The translations under genes and the position numbers were made by a program. Below, piece after piece: positions 17,686-26,292 of a stretch of DNA of 64,000 nucleotides. This DNA is from Vibrio sp. LaRot3 (GTDB taxonomy: Bacteria; Pseudomonadota; Gammaproteobacteria; Enterobacterales; Vibrionaceae): positions 124,001 through 188,000 of the forward strand of contig NZ_JAPPTI010000003.1 in the NCBI RefSeq assembly GCF_027587025.1, in the 5' to 3' direction. Under the pieces are notes generated by a model. It was not told the DNA's origin, made no database searches, and was given only the letters and a program-made list of their open reading frames with translations. How positions within the stretch are numbered: position 1 is the stretch's first letter; the number at the start of each line of letters is the position of its first letter.

Positions 17686-17730
17686 CGTATCTCTTAAATA
17701 ACGCTCAATTTTTATGAGTATGTGTTGAGA

Positions 17731-18639
17731 TTATTCTGAATCTTCAGCTGCGGCTTCGGTTGCTTCTGCTGGCTCTTCTTTGGTTTCAGTCACCATATCA
17801 AGCGTTTGATTATCGATAAGGCGAGCTTTACCTAAGAAAGCGGACATCAAGATAACGGCTTGAGTGGTTTCTGCGGTGATGGTTTGCAAGGTGCGTGCAT
17901 CACGAATGAAGATCTCGTCTGGCTGTAGGCCTGCGGCACGTAGTTGGTCACTTGCATCTTCAATCACTGAAGCGTAATCATCACGACCGCCACGGATAGC
18001 ACTGCTGATCCAACGCATAGTGCGAGCTAAAACGGGAGCGCGTTGGCGTTCATCCAGTGTCAGTAGGCCATTACGCGAACTCATTGCTAGGCCATCCATT
18101 TCACGTACCGTTGGTACGCCAATGATTTCGATGTCCATGGCTAAGTCTTCCACCATCTTGCGGATGATAGCCAGCTGCTGGAAGTCTTTTTCGCCAAAGC
18201 AAGCGAAGTCAGGTTGCACGATGTTGAACAGCTTAGTTACGATGGTCGAAACACCACGGAAATGACCTGGACGCGACGCGCCTTCTAACATCGTAGACAA
18301 GCCCGGTACATCAACCGCTGTTTGCTTATCTAGCCCTTCTGGGTAGATTGACTCCGGCGTTGGAGTAAAGACTAACTCAACACCTTCACCGTTAAGTTTG
18401 CTTAAGTCGTCTTCTAGTGTACGAGGGTAGTTGTTCAGATCGTCTGCACGATCAAACTGCATCGGGTTAACGAAAATACTTACCACGACCACATCTGCGT
18501 GTTCGCGTGCTTTGCGTACAAGCGTTAAGTGACCTTCGTGCAGGTTACCCATGGTTGGGACAAAAGCGATTTTGCGATCGTCACGCTTATACTGTTTGAT
18601 CTGCTCGCGCAGAGCCGAAATGTCAGCAAAAGTTTGCAT
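17731..18639 (-). CDS. panC: Pantoate--beta-alanine ligase (pantothenate synthetase)
   Basis: PanC condenses pantoate and beta-alanine with ATP to give pantothenate. It has a nucleotidylyltransferase fold with the HIGH-like MGNLHEGH near residue 30 and the MSSRNG segment in place of KMSKS. At 302 residues it is longer than E. coli PanC (283); the excess is an acidic, Ala/Glu-rich C-terminal tail (about the last 20 residues, [15 protein letters not shown]). It starts 11 bases after panB, with which it forms an operon. Confidence 0.95.
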   Translation of the reverse strand: MQTFADISALREQIKQYKRDDRKIAFVPTMGNLHEGHLTLVRKAREHADVVVVSIFVNPMQFDRADDLNNYPRTLEDDLSKLNGEGVELVFTPTPESIYPEGLDKQTAVDVPGLSTMLEGASRPGHFRGVSTIVTKLFNIVQPDFACFGEKDFQQLAIIRKMVEDLAMDIEIIGVPTVREMDGLAMSSRNGLLTLDERQRAPVLARTMRWISSAIRGGRDDYASVIEDASDQLRAAGLQPDEIFIRDARTLQTITAETTQAVILMSAFLGKARLIDNQTLDMVTETKEEPAEATEAAAEDSE

Positions 18640-18650
18640 GATGATATCCT

Positions 18651-19445
18651 CTAAGCAATGGTGTGCGCTTCATCAGGGAAGGCACCGCTTTCCACGTCTT
18701 GAATATATTTTGCTACAGCTTTACGCATGTCGCCGGTTTCAGCAAGGAAGTTTTTCGAGAATTTTGGCATGTAGTTCGCCGAAATTCCGAACATGTCGTG
18801 CATCACCAAAATTTGACCGTCTGTTACATTACCTGTCCCAATTCCTATAACAGGCACGTCTAGAACTTCAGTAATACGAGCCGCAAGCTCCGCTGGTACA
18901 CATTCAAGTAGTACGATTTGCGCACCTGCTTCTTGTAATGCTAGTGCATCACGAACCATGCGGTCCGCTTTTTCTTGCTCTCGGCCTTGAACTTTAAAGC
19001 CGCCAAAGATGTTGACTGATTGTGGCGTTAAGCCAAGGTGTGCACATACAGGAACCGCACGTTCAGTCAGCATTTTTACCGTATCTACAAGCCAATCACC
19101 GCCTTCAATTTTCACCATGTTAGCGCCAGCTTGCATCAGCTTGCCTGCACTCTCACACGCTTGCTCAGGCGTCGCGTAGCTCATGAATGGCATATCAGCC
19201 ATTAGTAAGCAATTCGGGCTACCAGCGCGCACACAGCGCGTGTGGTAAGCAATATCATCCACTGTTACAGGTAGAGTGCTAGTTTCACCTTGTAAAACCA
19301 TACCTAAAGAATCACCCACAAGAAGAACAGGCATGCCTTGGTCTTCAAACAGTTGAGCAAAACTTGCATCGTATGCAGTAGAAGTAGCGAATTTACGACC
19401 TTCTTGTTTCCACTTCATCAGGTCGTTGATTGAAATTTTTTTCAT
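18651..19445 (-). CDS. panB: 3-methyl-2-oxobutanoate hydroxymethyltransferase
   Basis: PanB makes ketopantoate from 2-oxoisovalerate and methylene-THF, the committed step of pantothenate synthesis. Mg- and substrate-binding segments are visible: [13 protein letters not shown] near residue 41, VKIEGG, and the [18 protein letters not shown] stretch. The 264-residue length equals E. coli PanB. It starts 23 bases after folK, and panC follows after 11 bases, so pcnB-folK-panB-panC read as one transcription unit. Confidence 0.96.
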   Translation of the reverse strand: MKKISINDLMKWKQEGRKFATSTAYDASFAQLFEDQGMPVLLVGDSLGMVLQGETSTLPVTVDDIAYHTRCVRAGSPNCLLMADMPFMSYATPEQACESAGKLMQAGANMVKIEGGDWLVDTVKMLTERAVPVCAHLGLTPQSVNIFGGFKVQGREQEKADRMVRDALALQEAGAQIVLLECVPAELAARITEVLDVPVIGIGTGNVTDGQILVMHDMFGISANYMPKFSKNFLAETGDMRKAVAKYIQDVESGAFPDEAHTIA

Positions 19446-19468
19446 TGAATTTCCTTACTAGGAGCTGG

Positions 19469-19954
19469 CTAAGATAGCCAAATACGGAGCCCATTACGAT
19501 CTACTTGTGTAAGTAGTTGTTGCAGCTCAGTCCCATCAGGGAGTTGTAAATTTGGTGCGATTTCAGCAAGCGGATAGAGAACAAACTCTCTTTCTCTCAT
19601 TCCATAGTGTGGAATGGTCAACCGCTCGGAATCCATCACCTCATTGCCGTAAAGGATGATATCGAGATCTAAGGTTCTTGGGCCCCAGCGTTCATCTTTA
19701 CGGACGCGCCCTTGCTCTAGCTCAATCGCTTGAGTGCAATCGAGGAGTTCAAGTGGCGTTAATTCGGTTTTTATTGCCGCAACAGCGTTGATGTAGTCAG
19801 GCTGATCTTGTGGTCCCATTGGTGTGCTGCTGTAAAGCTGAGATGCACACAGGAACTCACTACGAGGGATTGATTTCAATGCTTCAATCGCGTCGTTTGC
19901 CTGACCGACAGGATCGGCAAGATTACTGCCTATCGCAATATAGGCGGTAATCAT
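19469..19954 (-). CDS. folK: 6-hydroxymethyl-dihydropterin pyrophosphokinase
   Basis: FolK transfers pyrophosphate from ATP to 6-hydroxymethyl-dihydropterin in folate synthesis. The N-terminal AYIAIGSNL, the RWGPRTLDLDIILYG signature (near residue 88-102) and IPHYGMREREFVLYPL are all intact. The 161-residue length is normal. Its ATG overlaps the pcnB stop in an ATGA junction (4 bases), implying translational coupling, as seen for the same gene pair in E. coli. Confidence 0.96.
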   Translation of the reverse strand: MITAYIAIGSNLADPVGQANDAIEALKSIPRSEFLCASQLYSSTPMGPQDQPDYINAVAAIKTELTPLELLDCTQAIELEQGRVRKDERWGPRTLDLDIILYGNEVMDSERLTIPHYGMREREFVLYPLAEIAPNLQLPDGTELQQLLTQVDRNGLRIWLS

Positions 19955-21318
19955 GATTCAGCTCGGTTTTTCTTGTTGCTGCTGCGTTTGTTTTTACGAC
20001 GACGGTAGTTGCTCGGTTTTTGGCTGCTGCCATCCATATCTGCAACCATCGCTTGGCGCATATTACGCCCTGCGTTTTGGAATGTGTTCCACCATTTCGC
20101 CAGTTGCTCAGTGTCACCACCTTCGATTTCGCCACGCATTTCTAGGAAGTCGTAGCCCGCACGGAACTTGTTTAGCTCCATTAGGCGGAAGGCGCGTTTG
20201 CCATTGCGACGAGGTAAGCGCAATTGCAGTTGCCAAATTTCACGAATGGTTGCCGTGTGACGACGAGGAATAGCGATACTACGAACTTGGTCGTCCAAGA
20301 TGTAATTACTTGCTTCCATTACCGCATCATAATGGCAAAGGTTGCGGGTCTCCATTAGCTGCTCCGCTTTCGCCAGCAGTGGGTACCACAACATCGCAGC
20401 GAACATAAACGCAGGATTGATGCGCTTACCTTCTTCTACTCGTAGATCGGTGGAATCAAGCACTAGATCGAGCATCTGCTCAGTCTTTGAATCGTACTCT
20501 TCAGTGAAGAACTCAGCTACCGCTGGGAACATCTGTTGGAACAGATTGTATTCACGCATCAGGTGGTAGGTTTCTAGGCCGTAACCTGATTGCAGCATTT
20601 TCAGTGATTCTTCATACAGACGCGCAGCAGGGATATCTTGCAGTAGATGGGCAAGTTCTTCGATTGGCGCAGCGGTGTCTTCTTCAATATCAAAATCAAG
20701 CTTCACGGCAAAGCGCACAGCGCGCAGCATGCGCACTGGGTCTTCGCGGTAGCGTGTTTCTGGATCACCAAGCAGACGGACTAACTTATCTTCAAGGTCT
20801 TCCATTCCACCGGCGTAATCGTGGATTGAGTAGTCGCCGATGTTGTAATACATCGCATTGATGGTGAAGTCGCGGCGCTCTGCATCTTCGTCGACGGTGC
20901 CATACACGTTATCGCGTAGCAGCATGCCTTCTTTTGATTGCTGAGAGACATTTTTGCTCGGCTCTTGATGGTGGCCACGGAAAGTTGCTACTTCAATAAT
21001 ATCGCGGCCAAACATGATGTGTGCCAAACGGAAACGACGGCCAATTAGGCGACAGTTTTTGAATAGCTGGCGAATCTGTTCGGGTGTTGCGTTGGTGGCA
21101 ATATCAAAGTCTTTCGGCGCTTGACCAAGCAATAGGTCACGCACGCCACCGCCAACAAGGTACGCATCAAAACCAGCACCATGAAGTCGGTATAGCACCT
21201 TCAGTGCATTGTCACTGATCTGTTTGCGCGAAATATTGTGCTCTTGGCGAGTAATAATATTTAGAGCGAGCTCGGTGATACTCACGTTCTCGCTGGGTGT
21301 ATAGTCGTTTTTATTCAT
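19951..21318 (-). CDS. pcnB: Poly(A) polymerase I
   Basis: PcnB adds 3' poly(A) tails that promote RNA decay. It belongs to the class II nucleotidyltransferases: the head motif YLVGGGVRDLLLGQ and catalytic DFD (APKDFDIATNA) lie near residues 55-80, followed by the RRDFTINAM motif and the neck/body domains. The C-terminus is a very basic RNA-binding tail (NYRRRKNKRSSNKK). A plain ATG is available at 21318, unlike the rare AUU start reported for E. coli pcnB. It is distinguished from CCA-adding enzyme by length (455) and the basic tail. Confidence 0.95.
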   Translation of the reverse strand: MNKNDYTPSENVSITELALNIITRQEHNISRKQISDNALKVLYRLHGAGFDAYLVGGGVRDLLLGQAPKDFDIATNATPEQIRQLFKNCRLIGRRFRLAHIMFGRDIIEVATFRGHHQEPSKNVSQQSKEGMLLRDNVYGTVDEDAERRDFTINAMYYNIGDYSIHDYAGGMEDLEDKLVRLLGDPETRYREDPVRMLRAVRFAVKLDFDIEEDTAAPIEELAHLLQDIPAARLYEESLKMLQSGYGLETYHLMREYNLFQQMFPAVAEFFTEEYDSKTEQMLDLVLDSTDLRVEEGKRINPAFMFAAMLWYPLLAKAEQLMETRNLCHYDAVMEASNYILDDQVRSIAIPRRHTATIREIWQLQLRLPRRNGKRAFRLMELNKFRAGYDFLEMRGEIEGGDTEQLAKWWNTFQNAGRNMRQAMVADMDGSSQKPSNYRRRKNKRSSNKKNRAES

Positions 21319-21405
21319 GTGCTTCTGGCAAAATCAGGTTTCAAAATCCCGCTTTGCTTCCATTAAATTCTAACGCTCAGAGGCGAATTTGCGGCTAATA
21401 ATAGC

Positions 21406-22296
21406 CTAACAAGGCCGATTTGAGAATATTGGTGTGATCTCGGTTGAATTAGGTAGCTGGGTTATCTGCCAATTACTCACTCCCCAAGCGATGATTTCCG
21501 CTAATGAGGCTTGGCAAATATCCGTATTCATTTCAAAGCCAAGAAAGCGCATTGCCTCTATTAAAGCGGGCTTTGGATTACTGTTATCAATCGCCGGAGC
21601 ATGATTTTGCTTGGATAGCTTATTGCCACGTTCATCTAATGCAAGCGGCAAATGTAAGTAGCTAACTGGTTGATGGCCAAGCATTTGATACAAACTCATT
21701 TGTCGGCCAGTTGGCTCAATTAGGTCTGCACCTCGCACCACTTCAGTGACACCTTGATCAATATCGTCTAATACTACCGCAAGGTTATACGCAAATAAGC
21801 CATCGCGGCGCTTTATAATAAAATCTTCATCTGCCAATGCTTTAGGAATCGCCAGTTGACCATGTTTTTGGTCATTGAAGTGATAAACCGGGTGAGTCAT
21901 CTTTAGACGAATCGCGTAAGGCTCGCTACCCGTAAGCTTTTCATCTCGGCATGTGCCAAGGTAAAAACCGCCAGAGGCTTTAATCGCTTTACGGGTGCAT
22001 TGGCAGTAATAAGCTTGGCCTTGTTCTAGCCATTGCTCTATCTGTTGCTGGTATAAATCATGGCGCTGGCTTTGATAGACGACTTCACCATCCCAATGCA
22101 GTTGGTAGGCTTCTAATGTGTTCAAAATAAGTTCAGAAGCACCTGCCATTTCACGCGGTGGATCGAGATCTTCAATACGGACTAGCCATCTACCTTGTTG
22201 TGATTTCGCTTGAAAGTAGCTGCCTATAGCGGCAACAAGCGAACCAAAATGCAGCGGGCCAGAGGGCGATGGGGCAAAGCGACCAATGTAACTCAT
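21406..22296 (-). CDS. gluQ: Glutamyl-Q tRNA(Asp) synthetase
   Basis: GluQ (YadB) attaches glutamate to the queuosine base in the anticodon of tRNA-Asp; it is a truncated GluRS catalytic domain without an anticodon-binding domain. It shows the HIGH-like FAPSPSGPLHFGSL, the KMSKS-like NKLSKQ, and a zinc site of the C-x-C...Y-x3-C type (YYCQCTRKA... FYLGTC). The 296-residue length is right. It follows dksA as in E. coli, with a terminator between the two genes. Confidence 0.95.
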   Translation of the reverse strand: MSYIGRFAPSPSGPLHFGSLVAAIGSYFQAKSQQGRWLVRIEDLDPPREMAGASELILNTLEAYQLHWDGEVVYQSQRHDLYQQQIEQWLEQGQAYYCQCTRKAIKASGGFYLGTCRDEKLTGSEPYAIRLKMTHPVYHFNDQKHGQLAIPKALADEDFIIKRRDGLFAYNLAVVLDDIDQGVTEVVRGADLIEPTGRQMSLYQMLGHQPVSYLHLPLALDERGNKLSKQNHAPAIDNSNPKPALIEAMRFLGFEMNTDICQASLAEIIAWGVSNWQITQLPNSTEITPIFSNRPC

Positions 22297-22374
22297 AGTA
22301 AATGCGGTTAAGTAGGTTGATGGGGCTATTATAACGAAAAACTGGGTTTCGCCAGAAAGCTAAATAATAAAACT

Positions 22375-22401
22375 AAAAAAGGGAGCAATACGCTCCCTTT
22401 T
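22375..22401 (-). terminator. Terminator between dksA and gluQ
   Basis: On the minus strand AAAAGGGAGC / GCTCCCTTTT with a 5-base loop and T6, 19 bases after dksA. It lies between two genes of the same direction, so gluQ depends on read-through or its own promoter. A dksA-gluQ terminator with this effect is described in Shigella. Confidence 0.9.
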
Positions 22402-22419
22402 CTCAATATGCAGGTTTGA

Positions 22420-22866
22420 TTAACCTTGCATCTGTCTTTCTTTGATCTCTGCAAGTGTTTTACAGTCGATACAAAGGTCAGCGGTTGGACGCGCTTCTAG
22501 ACGACGAATGCCAATTTCAACACCACAAGATTCGCAGAAACCGAAATCGTCTTCTTCGATTTTAGTTAGCGTCTTTTCAATCTTCTTGATCAAACGACGC
22601 TCACGGTCACGGTTGCGTAACTCTAGGCTGAATTCTTCTTCTTGCGAAGCACGGTCAACGGGATCAGGAAAGTTAGCTGCTTCGTCCTGCATGTGGTGGA
22701 CAGTACGCTCTACTTCTTCCCTGAGCTGGTCGCGCCAAGCGGTTAAAATCTTTTTGAAATGATCCAACATTTCAGGTGACATGTATTCTTCACCTGCTTT
22801 TTGTTGGTATGGTTCAACACCTGCAATGGCTAGGATGCCTAGCGCTTTTTTCTTCGATTCTGGCAT
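22420..22866 (-). CDS. dksA: RNA polymerase-binding transcription factor DksA
   Basis: DksA binds in the RNA polymerase secondary channel and potentiates ppGpp. The coiled-coil tip region carries the DxxDxA-type motif ([11 protein letters not shown]) and the C-terminal zinc finger is [21 protein letters not shown]. The 148 residues match the E. coli 151. The ribosome site TAGGAGAT precedes the ATG. A terminator follows, with gluQ beyond it. Confidence 0.97.
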   Translation of the reverse strand: MPESKKKALGILAIAGVEPYQQKAGEEYMSPEMLDHFKKILTAWRDQLREEVERTVHHMQDEAANFPDPVDRASQEEEFSLELRNRDRERRLIKKIEKTLTKIEEDDFGFCESCGVEIGIRRLEARPTADLCIDCKTLAEIKERQMQG

Positions 22867-22999
22867 GCAGCATCTCCTACTAACACCTAGTCAACTGCTT
22901 GAGCAGTTAATTTTAAGGCGGGTATCTATAGCAAAAAGAACTTTAGGAGGCAAATACTGTTGAGTAAAGTTATTGTCAATGTGAAGACGGCATCATTTT

Positions 23000-23722
23000 T
23001 TAACTTTGATAACAAAAATCAACAGCCTTTACGAGTTTCATCTCACATTGGGAAAGTTCTGCCTTGTAGCACAGGACTTCCACTCCTTGTTCAATCGCGG
23101 TTTTCAGTAATTGTGAATATTTGGCGTCTATATGGTGCGCTGGAGAAACTTTTTCAATACCTGAATGCAAAACAATGAATAAAAGTACCGCTCTGTTTCC
23201 ATTTTTAGCCATTTCTGCCAATTCACGTAGGTGTTTTTGTCCTCGAGTGGTCACGGTATCAGGAAAGTAGCCTTGGCCTTGTTGTGCCCCTTCATCCAAT
23301 AAGGTGACGCTCTTTACCTCTATATAGCATGTTGGCTTTGATTCATCGCTGAGCAAGATATCAATTCGACTATTTTCTTGGCCATATTTCACTTCAGTTC
23401 GCAGTTGAGCATAGTCTTGTAATTCAGAAATTACACCTTGCTCTACACCTTCTACTGCTAGGTGGTTGGCGCGTGCGGTGTTAATACAGATATGATGGCC
23501 TGCTGGTGTTTCGGTCAATTCCCAGCTATTTGGGTACTTGCGTTTAAGGTTGTCGGAGGTAGAAAACCACACTGTATCACCCGCAGTTGCACAACCTGTC
23601 ATCGCGCCAGTGTTGGCACAATGAATAGTGCGTTCGCTGCCATCTGGCAAAGTAATGTCAGCGAGAAAGCGTTTATAGCGTTTAATAAGCGTTGCAGCTT
23701 GTAGCTTTGGTTCGAACTTCAT
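23000..23722 (-). CDS. sfsA: Sugar fermentation stimulation protein SfsA
   Basis: This is a conserved protein with an OB-like N-terminal part and a nuclease-like domain ([25 protein letters not shown]), named for a maltose phenotype in E. coli; its biochemical role is still unclear. The 240-residue length and sequence ([20 protein letters not shown]...[10 protein letters not shown]) fit the family. It is upstream of dksA in the same direction, as in E. coli, and divergent from hrpB with only 61 bases between. No strong ribosome site is visible at the ATG. Confidence 0.93.
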   Translation of the reverse strand: MKFEPKLQAATLIKRYKRFLADITLPDGSERTIHCANTGAMTGCATAGDTVWFSTSDNLKRKYPNSWELTETPAGHHICINTARANHLAVEGVEQGVISELQDYAQLRTEVKYGQENSRIDILLSDESKPTCYIEVKSVTLLDEGAQQGQGYFPDTVTTRGQKHLRELAEMAKNGNRAVLLFIVLHSGIEKVSPAHHIDAKYSQLLKTAIEQGVEVLCYKAELSQCEMKLVKAVDFCYQS

Positions 23723-23783
23723 TTTGGTCTGACTAGGATTCTTCTATACAATGTGACCATCATTACATCACAAGGCCTTTCCT

Positions 23784-26261
23784 TTGTCACAACTGCCCAT
23801 TCAAGCTGTGTTGCCTGAGCTTTTATCAGGTGTTCGCTCTCATACTCAACTGATTGTTAAAGCGGCTCCCGGCGCTGGTAAATCAACATATTTCCCACTG
23901 CAATTACTATTAGAACAAGTGGTTGCGAGCAAAATAATTATGCTTGAGCCACGTCGTTTGGCGGCTAGAAATATCGCTCGCTATTTAGCTGAGCAGTTGG
24001 GTGAAGAGGTTGGGCAGCGCGTGGGGTATCGCGTGCGTGGTGAGAATAAGGTGAGCGCCAATACCCAATTAGAGATCGTCACCGAAGGGGTGATGACGAG
24101 AATGATTCAGACCGATCCCGAGCTTACTGGTATCGATATGATCATTTTTGACGAGTTTCATGAACGCAGTATTCACGCTGATACGGCTCTGGCACTGAGT
24201 TTGGAAATTCAAGAAGCGCTGCGAGAAGATCTTAAGCTGATCGTTATGTCGGCCACCTTAGATCAACATGCTTTGATGGCGCTCTTGCCTGAGGCTAACT
24301 ATGTCGAATCTGAAGGCCGCGCTTTTGCGGTAGAAAAACGTTATCTACCGCTTAAAGCCAATGATTATTTTGTTGATGTGATGGCAAGGCAAATTACCTC
24401 ATTGATGAGCCAAGAGTCTGGTTCTTTACTGGCATTTTTGCCCGGTGTTGGCAGCATTCATCAAGTACAAGAAAGGCTTACCCAACTAGCGAGTGATATT
24501 GATGTGTGCCCTTTGCATGGGCAGCTTAATTTTAAACAGCAGCAACAAGCGATTCAGCCTGCGCAGCAAGGCCGTCGCAAGGTGGTATTGGCGACCAATA
24601 TTGCAGAAACGTCGTTGACCATTGAAGGCATTCGTATTGTGGTGGATTCGGGGTTAGAGCGAGTGGCGAAATTCGATTTGAAAACCGGCGTCACCAAGTT
24701 GGAACAGGTGCGTATTGCTCAATCTTCTGCTGAGCAGCGCGCTGGCCGTGCTGGCCGTATAGAAGAGGGCATTTGCGTGCGCTTGTACAGTGAAAGCCAG
24801 CTCAATCAACAGCCTGCTGTACCAAGTGCAGAAATTAACCATTCGGATTTATCTGGTTTAGCGATGGAGTTGGCGCAGTGGGGTTGTGTTGACCCATCGG
24901 ATCTGTGTTGGTTGGATGTGCCTCCTGCGCAAGGCCTCAATCAAGCGAGGCAACTTTTGCAGCGTCTTGGTTTAATGGATGATAGTCATCAGCTCACGCC
25001 ATTGGGTCAGCAAGCTCAACAGTTGGGCGGTGAGCCTCGATCCATGGCGATGCTGATGCATGCTAAGCAGCACTCTGGGTGGTTAGATACGGCGATAGCG
25101 GTCGCTGCTTTGATTGAAGAACCTGAGCGCAATGTGTCTGATTTGCTCCATAGTGTTCATCGATTTAAGCAAGGTAAGCACAGTAAGCAAAGTATGGTGA
25201 GTCGCCGAGCGCAAGCGCTCGGGCAGAAACTGAATTCGCCATTTAAGGCGAATAACATCAATGAGTCACTCGTGGGGTTAGTACTGGCTTTGGCATACCC
25301 TGACCGATTGGCTCAGAACCGAGGTGTCCATCAAGGTGTTAGCCAACAGGGTAAATTTATCTTAGCCAACGGTCATGGCGTTGAAGCGAGGCAAGACGAT
25401 CCTATGGCTGACCAAGACTATCTGATAGCGATTGATTTAATGCGTGGTCGCTCGGACTCTTCCTTGCTTAATTTAGCCGTATCGCTCGATATTACGGATC
25501 TGCAAACAGATCTTGCTGAGTTGTTTATCGAGCAAGACGTCGCGGATTGGGATGAGAGTAAAGGCCGCTTAGTGGCTGAGCAGCGTACTTTATGGGGGCG
25601 TTTGATTATCGCTCGTAAAGCGCTACCCAACCCTCCTACTGAAAAGATGACTGAGGCTTTGCTTAACTTTGTGCGTCGTAAAGGTTTGAGTTGCTTGAAC
25701 TGGACAGAGAGCGCAAGTGAACTTGTTACTCGCATTCGTTGTGCGAGCGAATGGCTACCGGAACAAGCATGGCCAAACGTGCAAGAGCAAGCGTTGCTTG
25801 ATTCTTTGGAGGAGTGGCTTGCGCCGTATTTGGTTGGTGTAACCTCAGCGAAATCACTCAATAAAGTGAATCTAACCGAAGCGATTAATGCCTATCTGGG
25901 CTGGCCTTTAAGCCAAGAGATCGACCAATGGCTGCCAACGCATTACCGAGTCCCCACTGGCAGCAACAAAAAAATTCGTTATCAAACAGGGCAGCCACCC
26001 GTACTGTCTGTTCGTATGCAGGAAATGTTTGGCGAGCAAACTTCGCCAACAGTCGCATTAGGTAAGCAAACAGTAGTGGTAGAATTACTCTCTCCGGCGC
26101 AAAGACCTCTTCAATTGACCAGTGATCTTGCAAGTTTTTGGTCAGGAGCGTATTCAGAAGTTAAAAAAGAGATGAAAGGTCGCTACCCTAAACACGTGTG
26201 GCCTGATGATCCTGCTAATCATGAAGCGACCAGTAAAACAAAACGTCAGCTGCACAAGTAG
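23784..26261 (+). CDS. hrpB: ATP-dependent RNA helicase HrpB (DEAH family)
   Basis: A DEAH-box helicase of unknown physiological substrate. Motif I is APGAGKST, motif II is DEFH, motif III is SATL, motif V is ATNIAETSLTI and motif VI is QRAGRAGR. An HrpB-type C-terminal domain ends with PKHVWPDDP. The 825 residues are close to E. coli HrpB (about 809). A TTG start at 23784 (LSQLPIQAVLPELLSG) aligns with the family start; AAGG lies upstream. It is followed by mrcB after 31 bases, as in E. coli. Confidence 0.95.
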   Translation: MSQLPIQAVLPELLSGVRSHTQLIVKAAPGAGKSTYFPLQLLLEQVVASKIIMLEPRRLAARNIARYLAEQLGEEVGQRVGYRVRGENKVSANTQLEIVTEGVMTRMIQTDPELTGIDMIIFDEFHERSIHADTALALSLEIQEALREDLKLIVMSATLDQHALMALLPEANYVESEGRAFAVEKRYLPLKANDYFVDVMARQITSLMSQESGSLLAFLPGVGSIHQVQERLTQLASDIDVCPLHGQLNFKQQQQAIQPAQQGRRKVVLATNIAETSLTIEGIRIVVDSGLERVAKFDLKTGVTKLEQVRIAQSSAEQRAGRAGRIEEGICVRLYSESQLNQQPAVPSAEINHSDLSGLAMELAQWGCVDPSDLCWLDVPPAQGLNQARQLLQRLGLMDDSHQLTPLGQQAQQLGGEPRSMAMLMHAKQHSGWLDTAIAVAALIEEPERNVSDLLHSVHRFKQGKHSKQSMVSRRAQALGQKLNSPFKANNINESLVGLVLALAYPDRLAQNRGVHQGVSQQGKFILANGHGVEARQDDPMADQDYLIAIDLMRGRSDSSLLNLAVSLDITDLQTDLAELFIEQDVADWDESKGRLVAEQRTLWGRLIIARKALPNPPTEKMTEALLNFVRRKGLSCLNWTESASELVTRIRCASEWLPEQAWPNVQEQALLDSLEEWLAPYLVGVTSAKSLNKVNLTEAINAYLGWPLSQEIDQWLPTHYRVPTGSNKKIRYQTGQPPVLSVRMQEMFGEQTSPTVALGKQTVVVELLSPAQRPLQLTSDLASFWSGAYSEVKKEMKGRYPKHVWPDDPANHEATSKTKRQLHK

Positions 26262-26292
26262 TGACTGAAATAAATACAGAACAAGATAAATA

